Below the pieces are notes generated by a model. It was given only the letters and a program-made list of their open reading frames with translations. It was not told the origin of the DNA and did no database searches. From Muscardinus avellanarius (taxonomy: Eukaryota > Chordata > Mammalia > Rodentia > Gliridae): DNA of 64,000 nucleotides. Below are positions 54,100 to 64,000 of this stretch, in pieces. The stretch is taken from positions 79,409,108 to 79,473,107 of the forward strand of contig OY726571.1 of NCBI GenBank assembly GCA_963383645.1, given 5' to 3'. Made by a program: the position numbers and the translations under genes. The number at the start of each line of letters is the position of its first letter. Positions within the stretch are counted from its first letter, which is position 1.

Positions 54100-55150
54100 C
54101 AGAATTTGCTTCTCCGTAGGGTCTTTCTTTCCTGTAATGAACCTACTGACTTTTCTCCTCTCTGAACATATTCCTGATTATCCTCCAGGCTGCCTCCAAT
54201 CTTCTTACTCTCCAAATGAATCCTCGGGATCCCGTCTAATCTCATGGATTTAATTACTCCCCATTCACTGATGAGTTCCTGTCCCCCTTTTTTATCTTTA
54301 GCCTTTTATTATCCCCTAAGCTTCAAAATTTGAAATGCAAATGACAGAAAGCCACTATTTCTAGAATTGTGATTTGATGCCCCATCTATCCCTTTGCTAT
54401 TATTATAACCACTCTTGATTTCCCATTTCAGTTAATGTCATCACTAACCAAGTTAAGGGTTTATGTAGATCCTCTCTCCCTCGCCACTCCAATATCTTGC
54501 TGAGTCATCCTCCTAATAATTATTATCATATTTCTTCCTTCCATCCTTCTCTGCTTTCCTGTTCTCAACTAAGAATGTCATCATCTCTCTACCAGATTTC
54601 TGAAATAACCTACTGTCTGCTTTCTCTAACTTCATTTTTTTTTTCTAATGCCAACATCCCTCTACATGTGGCTGTGTCTAAAATGTGGAGCTGGTCTTAT
54701 GTTCCCCTGCTTGTACCTCAGCTTGGCTTATGGTGGCCACTGTGATTATACTGGCTTCTATCACCTGCTTATCCATGGCTCATATTTTATGTGTGGGCAA
54801 AACCCCCAAAAAAAAACATGGGTTTCCCTTGCTCAGGGAGTTTTTGTATCTCCTTGCTTTGATCTTAACATTCTGAGTGTGTGAAATATTTCCTTTTACT
54901 TGTTTTTCTCATATAGTAACACCCTCGTTCCATGAGATTCTTTCTTCCCTCCTTGCAAAAATTTCCTGCATTGTCTAGAATAGTTGCATAGCTCTATCTT
55001 TCCATTGCAGAGTAATGTTGTGTCATCATGCTTAAATTATTTCTGCTTTTCCAGTTAAACATAATTCCTCCAGAGCAGACATTTCCTCTTATTTACATTT
55101 TGAATTCCTATTATGTGGCACATGTTAAGAATGTAGGAAGTGTTTATTGT
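54100..55150 (+). pseudogene. Third L2 remnant (ORF2 to 3' end)
   Basis: CTAATCTCATGGATTTAATTACTCCCCATTCACTGATGAG, TTTCAGTTAATGTCATCACTAACCAAG, CAACTAAGAATGTCATCATCTCTC...TAACCTACTGTCTGC and GAATTCCTATTATGTGGCACATGTTAAGAATG track L2 ('tctcatggctttaaataccatctatacgctgatga', 'tcagtaaatggcaccaccatccaccaag', 'ccaccatcatctctcgcctgg', 'agtgcctggcacatagtagg'). It is on the same strand as the other L2 copies and heavily decayed. Confidence 0.65.
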
Positions 55151-55159
55151 ACAAAATTA

Positions 55160-55980
55160 AACTAAACATGGTGTATATAATCATAGAATGTTTTAAACTA
55201 GCAGTGCCCCTATAATCATAGAATATTTGAAAAAAATGCAATAGCAGGTCAAAACTTGAGGAAAATATGGAATAGCAAGCAGTTTCTAAATCTTGTATCT
55301 ATGGATATCAGCATTATTCAACCAGTTTCTCCTGCAATTATATTATTCCTTTATCAACACAAGAGAGCCAAAGCCAAATTAAAATAATAGGAAGGTAGGG
55401 TTTAAAGGCCATATGGTCTAAAAATAAATTCCTCATTTTACTTCAAATTTAATAGCATGTTTTTGAAGCTCTACCAATTAAAGATCACTTTTGGCCATTG
55501 AGGTTATCAATAATTAATTTTTCTGTGTCTACTGGAAATTAGACTATTTCCTTCATATTAAAGAGTTGAGACAACTTTGGATAAAGAAAGAAGGATATGA
55601 GTAGATAATAGAAAAAGTGAGGGGCATCTTTTTCTTCAAACATGGAGCGATGGAGAAGGACAGATGTAAGTGGAGTGATGCAGTTGGTCAGGGCTTGAGT
55701 GGTCAGTAGACTGGAAACTTCTTGTGGTGCTGTCACAATGGCTGTGTGCAAAGTCCCTTCAGCTGGCATTACATTGGCATCAAATGGTGGACAGTGTGAA
55801 TCACAGGCTATGCAAATTGTGTCAACTTATTGGCTTTGATTGTGCCTGAGGAAGGAGAGTTTTATGCTCCTAAAGCAATGCAGAATGGGAGAAAATGGGC
55901 TAAAAAACAGGAAGCATGCTCATACCCATTCTGGTGCTGTGTGCTGCTTCCTACAAGATCAAGGCATAAAGTAACATCAT
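55160..55980. other. No gene seen
   Basis: Unassigned sequence. A minus-strand 76-codon frame lies at 55539-55769 without domain. Confidence 0.5.
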
Positions 55981-55983
55981 AGA

Positions 55984-56126
55984 ATAATAATTAATAATAA
56001 TAATAATGATAATATAATAATAATAAACAATAACTGTGAGAAGAAGCAGAAGGAGGAGAAAAAGAAGAAAGAAGAAAAAAAGAAAAGAAAGCAAAAGAAG
56101 GAGGAGGAGAAGGAGAAGAAGAAGTA
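55984..56126. repeat. (AAT)n then purine-rich (GAA/GGA)n microsatellite
   Basis: TAATAATAATAATGATAATATAATAATAAT is followed by an almost pure purine strand (AGAAGGAGGAGAAAAAGAAGAAAG...) for about 85 bases. It abuts the tail end of a minus-strand SINE, although purines on the plus strand are the wrong strand for an A tail there. Confidence 0.93.
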
Positions 56127-56134
56127 GAAAATTT

Positions 56135-56335
56135 GTGTTTGATATTGGTATTTGAACCTAGGGGCATTCTTCTTTTGAGAAATACCCTCAGCCCTTTATA
56201 TTATTTGTTTGAAACAAAGTCTTTCGAGATTTCTGAGATTGTTGTTTAGGTTCTGAGGCTGGCTTCAAATCTGCAATCCTCCTGTCTCAGCCTCCCAAGT
56301 ACTGAGATTACAGGCATGTGCCATCATGCCTGGCT
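56135..56335 (-). mobile_element. B1-dID-type SINE
   Basis: GTGTTTGATATTGGTATTTGAACCTAGGGGCATTCTTC (ID half) and CTGTCTCAGCCTCCCAAGTACTGAGATTACAGGCATGTGCCATCATGCCTGGC (B1 half), minus strand. TAGAAA(A)TTTGT occurs on both sides, a likely target-site duplication. Confidence 0.9.
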
Positions 56336-56636
56336 AGAAATTTGTTTTTAAAATAATAAGTTTCCAAAGTTTAGTGTCTAGGCAGAAGAATTGTGAAAAA
56401 ATACCCTGTTAGAAAATCTCTACTGAGTTAACATTGGACCTACAAGCATTTTATTTCTTGATAGTCAGAAAAAAAAACTAAGAAAATTTTTTTTTGCATC
56501 TTGAGAGATATGTTATGGTTTAATGTGTAAGCTGGGTACATTATCTGTAAAAAGATTTGCAAATGTATATTTTGAGTGTATTTTGTTCATTAAATCATAA
56601 TCGTCAAATTAAAAAATATATATTAGGCATGACAAG

Positions 56637-56690
56637 TAATCATACCTAATGGTCATACCTAATCCCAAATAATCATACCTAATCCCACAA
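56637..56690. repeat. Three-copy short tandem repeat
   Basis: Units of TAATCATACCTAATGG, TCATACCTAATCCCAAA and TAATCATACCTAATCCCACAA follow one another. The period is about 16-22 bases and imperfect. Confidence 0.85.
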
Positions 56691-56699
56691 ATCATGATT

Positions 56700-57430
56700 T
56701 GAAGGATCATTGTAACTATGGAAAACAGGTCCAGATATTTGAAATTGGAATCATCAAAGGAAATCTGGAACATGTTATTGCTTGTATTTTATGTCAAATA
56801 TCTTACCTACATAGCAAAATTGTTTTGTACACTATTGGTTCTCTCAATGTAGTATATAGCCAATAGAGAGTTAAACAGTCTCATGAACTGAAAGATACAT
56901 AAAGAATTCATATCTTGAAATTTAGGAGCTAGAGTCTACGACTAAACAAGAAGTACCTATCATGATTTTGTCCCAGTGATCTTTAGTTCTTGAACCCAAA
57001 TGAATTTATAATTATAAATACAAGTAAAGAAAAATGAATGGGTTCAGTCTTGTCCATCAACATAAAGTTGCTTTCATAATTTATAAATATATATACTAAG
57101 CGTGAATAAGGCAACTGTTTCAGAGTTGAGAACAGATTGCTCACTAAAGATAAAGTCTAAATAATTTATAGATGTTTCTGAAAAAGTTAATCAGCAGCTG
57201 TGGCACCTATGAAAGCAGGAAGGAATCTCTACTCACTATTGACATCATCATGGAATGAAGCCTTTCGGAATCTCCCTGTGCTGCTTCTCCTTGAGCTACT
57301 CCCAGGAACGTAATCAGAAAATGGGAGAGTAGGAAATAACCAGGTCTCAGAAAATTTAGGATTAAGAGAAATGTGGGTTTTTTTTGTTGTTGTTTTTTAA
57401 AAAGATACCAAAATAATCTTAAGAGGGGAA
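56700..57430. other. No gene seen
   Basis: AT-rich unassigned sequence. Confidence 0.5.
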
Positions 57431-57439
57431 AAGTTCACT

Positions 57440-57790
57440 AATTAAGTAATAACAGGAGAAAGAAAAAAATCAGAGGGCGACTCAGATGTCTGGAAAGGCA
57501 TTATTTCTATCATTTTGCTTTATATTTAGGCAAGATGAGGTGAACATTTCCAAACATCATGCTCACTTTCTGTGAGGCTCAGTGGAGCTCCTAAAGGGCC
57601 TTTTCTCAACCAAGCCAGTCCTTCTGAAAGAAGTTACCCATCAAAACATTTCCTCAGCAGCTAATCAAGACAGCTAATGGTCTATGTATGTACACACTTC
57701 ATGACCTGGGGTAATTTAAATTAATCTTATGTGACTGGCAGCTGTCAACTCCCACCCAGCTCAGGATAAAGAACAAAAATGAGAAACTAA
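57440..57790. promoter_or_regulatory. Repeat-free block, weak candidate regulatory element
   Basis: TCCTCAGCAGCTAATCAAGACAGCTAATGG and GGGGTAATTTAAATTAATCTTATGTGACTGGCAGCTGTCAACTCCC contain clustered TAAT cores and CAGCTG E-boxes with no repeat signal. Function is inferred only from motif clustering. Confidence 0.28.
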
Positions 57791-58345
57791 AGGTTAAACA
57801 TTAGCTCACTATATTACACCAATTTGTTTTCTGGGGTATTTGAAATATTCACTTTTCTGGAAAGTGGAAAAAAACTGTAAGTTTTCAGTTCCACATTTTC
57901 AAAAATTTTAAAGGGCTGTGTCTGTATAGAGCTAGTAAATTCTAATAGGCATTGGTCTGAATGCATTAAAAATAGATTAAAAAAAACATGGAAATAGTTG
58001 TGCCTTAGAGACAGGGTCATTTGAAAAGCATCGCTAAGAAAATTACAAAGTAAAGGTAGAGAAAGCAAAGACCATCTCTTGAAAGAACATCCACAATGCC
58101 ATAGCACAAGACATGGCTTTAGCATCTAAGTTCATGTATGGTAAAGCCATTAAAAATCTCAAGTCTGTTTTCTTATTCATTTTAGTTCAACTTAATAAAA
58201 ATGTATATATGCAATAATCTTTACAATGTATAAATTGGAATAAATAAGCTTTAAGTTCCATGTAAGCTTGGTAATTCTTCAACCATCTATTAATTAAAGC
58301 CCAATACATCTAGGTAATGTATTTATACTAAAGAGATCTGCTGAG

Positions 58346-58552
58346 CCAGGCATGGTAGCACATGCTTGTAATCCCAGCATTTGCGAGACTGAGACAGGAA
58401 GATCGCCATTCACGGACAGCTTCAGCTAATTAGTGAGCCCCTGTGCAGCTCAGTGAGACCCTGTTTTAAAATAAAGAATAAAAAACAGGGCTGGGGTACA
58501 GCTTGAAGGTAGAATTCTCCTGGATTCCATCCCCAGTACCTCCCCACCAAAA
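58346..58552 (+). mobile_element. B1-dID SINE, GAATAAA-linker subfamily
   Basis: GCCAGGCATGGTAGCACATGC...CAGCTCAGTGAGACCCTGTTTTAAAATAAAGAATAAAAAACAGGGCTGGGGTACAGCTTGAAGGTAGAATTCTCCTGGATTCCATCCCCAGTACC. It directly precedes an oppositely oriented SINE. Confidence 0.93.
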
Positions 58553-58564
58553 AAATATATCTAT

Positions 58565-58750
58565 ATTATTTATTGGGGGTTTACTGGAGATTGAACCTAG
58601 GGACATTCTACCTTTAAGCTATACTCCTGGACCTTTTTATTTATTATTTTGCAAAAGAATTTTGCTAAGTTGTTGAGGCTGGCCTTGAACCTGGTATCCT
58701 TCTGTCTCAGATTCCCAAGAACTAGTATTATATACCAATATGCCTAGCTG
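58565..58750 (-). mobile_element. B1-dID-type SINE, inverted partner of the previous one
   Basis: GGGGGTTTACTGGAGATTGAACCTAGGGACATTCTACCTTTAAGCTATACTCC, GGCTGGCCTTGAACCTGG and CTGTCTCAGATTCCCAAGAACTAGTATTATATACC, minus strand. It is older and more diverged than its neighbour. Confidence 0.88.
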
Positions 58751-59211
58751 GGTTCTTCATTCTTTACCAGGCTCTGGACCCACTTTGTATTTGTCAGAAA
58801 TGTACTTTCTGTCTGAGAAAGACAATCCAATGAACATGGGTCTGCTTCTTATTTTTTGTTGGGATGATGACAGGATATGTTAACTTATATTAAAACCTAG
58901 CTTTAGAGCCAAGTTTTCTATGTAGAATACTAAATGCAATAATATGTGATTGAATTAATAAATTAGAATAGAAAAATTTAATACATGCAGTACTAACTCA
59001 TTTACTATTAATAATATATTTCTTCAACAGAAATACCAGTTATTGAAAATATTCCCCAATGTTACTAGGTGTCCATTAGGAAACCATGTCCCCTCGATTC
59101 AAGTCTTAAATGTAATTTTAAAATGTTTCTATTCATGTGGATAAGGAGAAAGACACATTTACTTCTTATATTTATTTTTCAAAATATCACTGAGTCAAGA
59201 AACTAAAGCGT

Positions 59212-59434
59212 GCCCGGCGTGGTAGTGCACACTTGTAATCCCAGCATTTGGGAGGCTGAAACAGGAGAATCGCGACTCATGGATGGCCTCAGCTACTCAG
59301 TGAGGTCCTTTGCAACTCAGTGAGACCCTGTTCAAAATAAAAGAATAAAAAATAGGGTTGGGGGTGTAACTCAGAGGTAGAATGCACCTGGGTTCCATCC
59401 CCAGTACTGCAAAAAAAAAAAAAAAAGAAAAGAA
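59212..59434 (+). mobile_element. B1-dID SINE, GAATAAA-linker subfamily
   Basis: A 12-base target-site duplication AAGAAACTAAAG is present at 59197-59208 and 59435-59446. GCCCGGCGTGGTAGTGCACAC...AAAAGAATAAAAAATAGGG...GGGTGTAACTCAGAGGTAGAATGCACCTGGGTTCCATCCCCAGTACTGC, followed by A and AAAAG tail units. Confidence 0.96.
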
Positions 59435-59449
59435 AAGAAACTAAAGTGT

Positions 59450-60390
59450 CCACACATTTAATTATTGCCACAGTAAAAATTTCACTTTAGGTTTGTTGTA
59501 AATCACATGCCAAATTTTACCAGTCATGCTGAAATATCTTAGGCTAATAAACCTGAAATAATTTTATTACTCGTAAAAAAGACAATGTTATTTTATATAT
59601 ATGATCTCCATTGCTTTCTTTCTTTAATGCTGGTAAGCCCCAGGAGGGTACAGGCATCATTATGTTGAACTGGCATAAAGCTTGGAGTCTAATCCCAAAG
59701 TTATTTTGTTTTTCTTTCTTATCGTCTTTTAATTTGATTTAAGAGCACATCTCTTCTCTTGTCTCTGCACGAAAACTTGAAAAAGTTCTAGAACCTTACT
59801 GGATGCCTACAGTCACAAAATCAAGCTGCACTTCAAAATTAATAGGCTCCACCTATTTGAAGAATCTAAATTGCAAACTCAGTTTGGTAGATGATATCTC
59901 CTCCAGGGCTCCTCCCTCAGGCAGATTCTGCAGTGCCTGACCCTGTAGTTTGGGACACAGGAAAGAATGACAAAAAAAAAAAGCTCTTAAATAAATAAAA
60001 AGTAGGGTTTTGTGAGTATTAAAAAATCTTATTTTGTCCTGAGATTTTATGAATTCTTAGGAGTCTGTTGTATGTCCAATTCTCAACTCATCCCCACTCA
60101 TCTGAGAAGCTTCCAAACTTTGTTCCCTTGAGGTCAGTAGATATCCTAGAAATCCAGGGACAGTCCTGGCATGCCTCTGTACAGGAGTTCTCCTGAACCC
60201 TCAGGTTTATCGGGAAAACCTTTGTACTCTTGACTTTAGCATTCTCTGCCCTGTCTCTGCCAAAGCCTTGTCTATCTCTAGTATGACTCAGTTTTCTTTC
60301 ACAAGGTTTCTTGGTCAAGGAACACTGGATAAGAAGACACAGGAGGCCTTTTGGTGATTTATTTAAAGCCCTTTCTCCTAGATAAGAGAT
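59450..60390. other. No supported gene
   Basis: A 119-codon minus-strand frame covers 60088-60447, but its N-terminal part is SINE sequence and I recognise no domain in the rest. No repeat is assigned in 59450-60090. Confidence 0.45.
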
Positions 60391-60396
60391 ATGGAA

Positions 60397-60595
60397 CATC
60401 CAGGTATGGTGGCACAGGACCATAATCCTCAGACAGGAGGATCGCATATTTCAGGGCAGTCTCAGCAACTTAGTGAGACACTCAGCAACTTAGTAAGACC
60501 CAGTGTCAAAAAATAAATAGGGCTGGGGATGCAGTTCAGATGCAGAATGCTCCTGAATTTAATCCGCAGTACCCACCCACGCCCCAAAATAAAAG
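60397..60595 (+). mobile_element. B1-dID-type SINE with a short deletion in the left half
   Basis: CATCCAGGTATGGTGGCACAGGACCATAATCCTCAGACAGGAGGATCGC lacks the 'gcattcgggaggctg' segment. It continues CTCAGCAACTTAGTGAGACACTCAGCAACTTAGTAAGACC, then GGGCTGGGGATGCAGTTCAGATGCAGAATGCTCCTGAATTTAATCCGCAGTACCC. Confidence 0.9.
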
Positions 60596-60599
60596 AAAG

Positions 60600-61480
60600 A
60601 CAAAAACCAGATATTCCCTTTAGTCCTTTTTGGGTTGGGAGAAATTCAAAGCATTGTTCTCCTAAGACAACATGGGAAACTCTCTAAAGCACATAATGCA
60701 CTTAAACATATCAAAGTCAGTTATTAAGCCAAGCATGGGAAGGAGAGATGGGGAGGGAATGGGGTAAAAAAGAAAAATTAAAGGATTGTTGCCATACCAA
60801 AAAAAAAAAAAAGAAAAAAGAAAAAAACCTCACACATACTCCTGATTCCCCATTTCAAACTCTGATATACCCTCCATGTTCATGAGGAGTCTCAGAATCT
60901 TCCTAATTATTCTTACCACTAACCCAAAACAAACTCTTGCAAATTGGAGCTAGTATTTCTTTAAAATTTATCAGACTTTTCAACTTAACATCCTCTTTGC
61001 TAAAAAAAAAAAATATGAAGAGATTTACTCTCTACCTGAATTTCTTTACATAGAGTTAAATGTGTTTATTGACTGTTATCTGAAACTTATAGATAAAACT
61101 ATTTGAAATATTTTTATATTCTCCAATTTCTTATGGTGCATGATTTATACTTAAGTAAAACTGAGATAATTGGAGTACAAAATGATATTTGTACAGATGG
61201 CCTTTGAAACCTCATTTTATAATGTCCTAAATTACATTTTTCATGTTTCTTCATCAAAAAATACTATTAAACATTCTTATTATCACAGTTTGAGGACAGA
61301 TGCATATTATCATATTTTGCATTTACCAAAGGCTCAGAAATACTATTGGCTATTTAAATATACATCAAAGATTACACATGAGTGCACTTCAAGTATAATA
61401 CTCTGGGGCATTCTGAAGCTCATTTCACCAGTGAGATAGTCACTATTCCCATGATGCTATGCCAATTTAAATTTAAATTT
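60600..61480. other. No gene seen
   Basis: A-runs at about 60800 and 61003. The plus-strand 89-codon frame at 61170-61439 has no domain and lies in AT-rich DNA. Confidence 0.5.
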
Positions 61481-61483
61481 AAC

Positions 61484-61665
61484 TTTTGAGAGACCAAGAC
61501 AGGAAAAATCACAGGTTCAAGGCCAGCCTCAACAACTTAGTAAGACCTCCAGCAATTTCACAATACCCTGCTTCAAAATAAACCAATAAAAAAAAAATGG
61601 GCTGGAGTTGTAGCTCAGAGGTAGAATGTCCCTAGGTCCAATTTCTCGTACAAAAAAATGAATTA
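61484..61665 (+). mobile_element. B1-dID-type SINE, 5'-truncated
   Basis: TTTTGAGAGACCAAGACAGGAAAAATCACAGGTTCAAGGCC...CAACAACTTAGTAAGACC, then GGGCTGGAGTTGTAGCTCAGAGGTAGAATGTCCCTAGGTCCAATTTCTCGTAC. The first 35 or so bases of the left half are missing. Confidence 0.88.
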
Positions 61666-61669
61666 ACTT

Positions 61670-62470
61670 ACATAAAGCTGAATAAATACGTCGTCTTAAG
61701 TGTACCAACAGCATGTCAAGTGCCCATAGTCATAATTGGCTAGAGACAATTATATTAGACAAGGAAAATATAAACAATTTCAATCATTCTAAAGATTTTG
61801 ATTGGACAGCAGTGCTTTGAAGATAGATGCAATAATTAAGCCCTTATGCAAAGGATGCAGGGAGGCCAAGTAAAGCTTGAGAGTGGCCCAAGTGGGGCTC
61901 TTTGAAGAAAGGGTCAGTGTTTCCCTATGTGTATGGTTACACACTTTTGTTGAGACATCTCAGCTTGTTTGGAGATTTCAAGTTGGGAAGTACATGACAG
62001 AGCTGGCTCTGCTGAATTATAAGAAAATTATCTTGATAGAACTAGACCTAAACCTAAGTGCCTCAGAAAAGCTCACAGAGAATCTTAAAGAAGACAAGTG
62101 AAGATTTGACATGGTGCAAATTGAACTCACTGCCAAACGTTAATGTTTATCTCTGAAAGAAATCCACTTGGTTTATGAGGTATTTCCATTTTCTTTTCCT
62201 ATGACCTTAAAAAAAGAGTCTTGATTAAGATCCACTATCCTTCTTTCAAGAGAAATGAAATCTGTGATCATGGTGTGTGTTAAGATGCCATTGGAATTTT
62301 ACTAGGGAAAAATACAATGGGACTTTTAAAATTATATTTATTCTCCATTGCTTTGAAAAATCGACGACTTTTGTTCCAAAAACGCAGGACAGGGTGAGAT
62401 AAAACACAGAGATGATGAAAAAGTACATCCTGTTTGTCTGTTTTCTGCAAAAACCCCCAAAAGGTTAGAG
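61670..62470. other. No gene seen
   Basis: Unassigned sequence with only short frames (61877-62101 plus, 62246-62428 minus). Confidence 0.5.
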
Positions 62471-62479
62471 CTCTTATTT

Positions 62480-63010
62480 TTTTCCCCCTTCAAAATAAAG
62501 CAAATAACTCTTTGGTCATCTATAATAGGGCAGTGCTATTTTGAACAGTTTGATGTCATTTCTACATCCCTGGAGGAGACAAAGGGGAAAGTTAGAGGAA
62601 AGGGAAAAGCAGCTTTGATAAGTCGAGCCTGTCGCTGGGCCCGGAGCATGAAGCTTCCTGTTATTATCATGTGGTGGAAAAACAGTGGGGGGAAATTCAT
62701 TGTGATCAATGGTAGCCATTCTTTTGTTATTTCACAGCTACTTGCTGCACTGCCCTAAATAATCAAACTAAATGAGGGCTCTTTTAGTGTCTGCTGTGAA
62801 ACAGTGGCTCAAGCCAGGTAAAAGTCACTGGAAAAATCTCCAGTCCGAAGTCGAAGAGAGATGAGGACAAGCCAGCCAAATCTCATGATCTAAGTAACAT
62901 TCGGTTGTGAATGTCTCTTGTCAGTGGATTTCATGACCAGCCTATGGGTGTCATCAATGAATACTTCCAATTATTTAAAAGTCAGTGGGATATTTTACAC
63001 ATAAAAAAAA
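62480..63010. promoter_or_regulatory. Best candidate conserved noncoding element in the window
   Basis: About 530 bases carry no repeat signal, hold CpGs that are rare elsewhere (GATAAGTCGAGCCTGTCGCTGGGCCCGG, CCGAAGTCGAAGAG, ACATTCGGTTGTG), and have dense motif-like text. Examples are GTTATTATCATGTGGT, CATTGTGATCAATGG (a SOX/TCF-like palindromic pair), CTTTTGTTATTTCAC and AAATAATCAAACTAAATGAGGG. The short minus-strand frame at 62516-62719 does not look coding. Enhancer identity is inference. Confidence 0.4.
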
Positions 63011-64000
63011 TAATAGAAAACGTAATGCTCATAAAAATGACGGATTCTTTTCAAATAAAAATGGCTTTTTAAATTGACTTTTTGTGCTTCCTAGGGTTGC
63101 TGTGTCCATTAATCACTCAATCGCTTAGAAGGCCTTCCAGTAAAGTGACCTTAGGGATTGCTACCATTTAGAATTCATAGCCACTCAGCGGTCTTATCTC
63201 TGGGTGTCCAGGTACATTCTTATGGCATCTATCAGTGCAGCATCTCAAGGATGTCTCTTCAGCACAAGTACACACGCAGCAATTATAGAAGAAACTCCTC
63301 TTCACCTATCTTCATATCAGACTATCTTCCCAGTACAGGCTCCATGCTGAGGCGGAAAAGAAAAGCACCATCTCTCCCTTTTAGTAGGGTTAGGAATCAT
63401 ATTTGAGGCAAAATCCCCAATTTCTTTTATTTATGAATGTGATTGTTGAGTCCACAGATCTTTAAACATGACACCATCTAGTAGCTAACTTGCATTTCTA
63501 ATATCTTTATAAAGATTTGGAAAGAATGTGAGAAAAATCCGGCTGGTCAACCTGCATGTTTATTATTGAGATAATGATATTCTTCTGCAATTCGTACATG
63601 AACTTTGAAGATATGATCTTAGATGATCATATAAAAAAGATCTTCTATGATCTTTCAAGATCCGTGAAAATAATTCCACAGATTGATTTTGACAATTAAT
63701 TACAAAATAAATAAGGAATATGATTTAATTTTCTGTCAATCTGACCATTGTTTTGAGGTATATGGAATTGACTTACGGTTTTAAAATTTCTCTATTTTTC
63801 CTTCTATTATGGCTTTCAAGCTTCCTAGAGAATTGAGAATATTCAAGTGCTGAGTCCCAAAGGATTGCAACTGGGAATGAACAGAAGGTCTCTCTCCTTC
63901 CCTACTTCCTGTTTTTGACTTACAGGGCCAAGGGTACATGGGTGTGAAGTAACACAGAAGCAGTGTCAAGAAAACCATTTTGCTCAAGGGACCTGGCAAT
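63011..64000. other. No gene seen to the window end
   Basis: Includes an 82-codon plus-strand frame at 63158-63406 (Arg/Ser/Lys-rich, unrecognised) and a cluster of five GATC sites at 63615-63663. Another minus-strand frame, at 63781-63999, lies at the right edge and has no domain. Confidence 0.45.

Noticed and set aside
60088..60447. 119-codon minus-strand open frame
   Set aside because: The first part is antisense SINE sequence, and the rest shows no family signature.
1..64000. CRISPR arrays, operons, insertion sequences or other prokaryotic systems
   Set aside because: The window has mammalian SINE, LINE, LTR and hAT relics and no compact coding. Tandem repeats present are microsatellites, not spaced direct repeats.

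Overview
This window looks like ordinary nuclear DNA from a non-murid rodent and contains no gene I can support. It is AT-rich and CpG-poor. The dominant repeat is a dimeric SINE whose left half is B1/7SL-like (starting near GCCGGGCGTGGTGGCGCA) and whose right half is tRNA/ID-like (GTAGCTCAGAGGTAGAAT ... GGGTTCCA ... CCAGTACC). Dimers of this B1-dID type are known from squirrel, dormouse, beaver and related rodent lineages and are not the usual mouse or rat SINEs. I cannot fix the species from sequence alone. A beaver- or squirrel-like rodent is my best guess.

No open reading frame is longer than about 130 codons. The ones I examined are repeat translations, microsatellite translations or unrecognised short frames without splice context. 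The window is therefore intergenic or deep inside a large intron.

Layout. 0-5 kb: SINEs, a MaLR LTR, MIR fragments, an L1-like 3'-end stretch with an odd local duplication and inverted repeat, and a GC-richer island at 4.1-5.0 kb. 5-8 kb: one old L1 ORF2 remnant cut by three SINEs. 8-17 kb: a MaLR LTR, SINEs, a candidate conserved block at 9.9-10.35 kb and a MIR. 17-20.8 kb: a MaLR LTR, an L1 3' end, a SINE carrying a GA/GGA microsatellite, another SINE and an L2. 22-27.3 kb: the densest SINE region, plus a MER20-like hAT relic. 30-35 kb: MIR, LTR-like sequence and long unassigned sequence. 35.2-35.9 kb: three SINEs nested inside one another. 36-43 kb: a MaLR LTR, a second MER20-like relic, SINEs and candidate conserved blocks. 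43.5-46.6 kb: a MER5A-like relic and a long L2 ORF2 remnant. 46.6-53 kb: a MaLR LTR, SINEs and an ID monomer. 54-55.2 kb: another L2. 56-61.7 kb: more SINEs, including an inverted pair. 62.4-63.1 kb: a repeat-free, low-decay block that is my best candidate for a conserved regulatory element.

The most interesting observations are structural. They are the nested SINE set with exact target-site duplications, a distinct SINE subfamily with an altered right half, a perfect 19-bp inverted repeat inside a local duplication, microsatellites grown from SINE tails or linkers, and a few repeat-free blocks that may be enhancers. I saw no new protein system, CRISPR array, operon or non-repeat RNA gene. 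All repeat family names come from memory of consensus sequences and were not searched.
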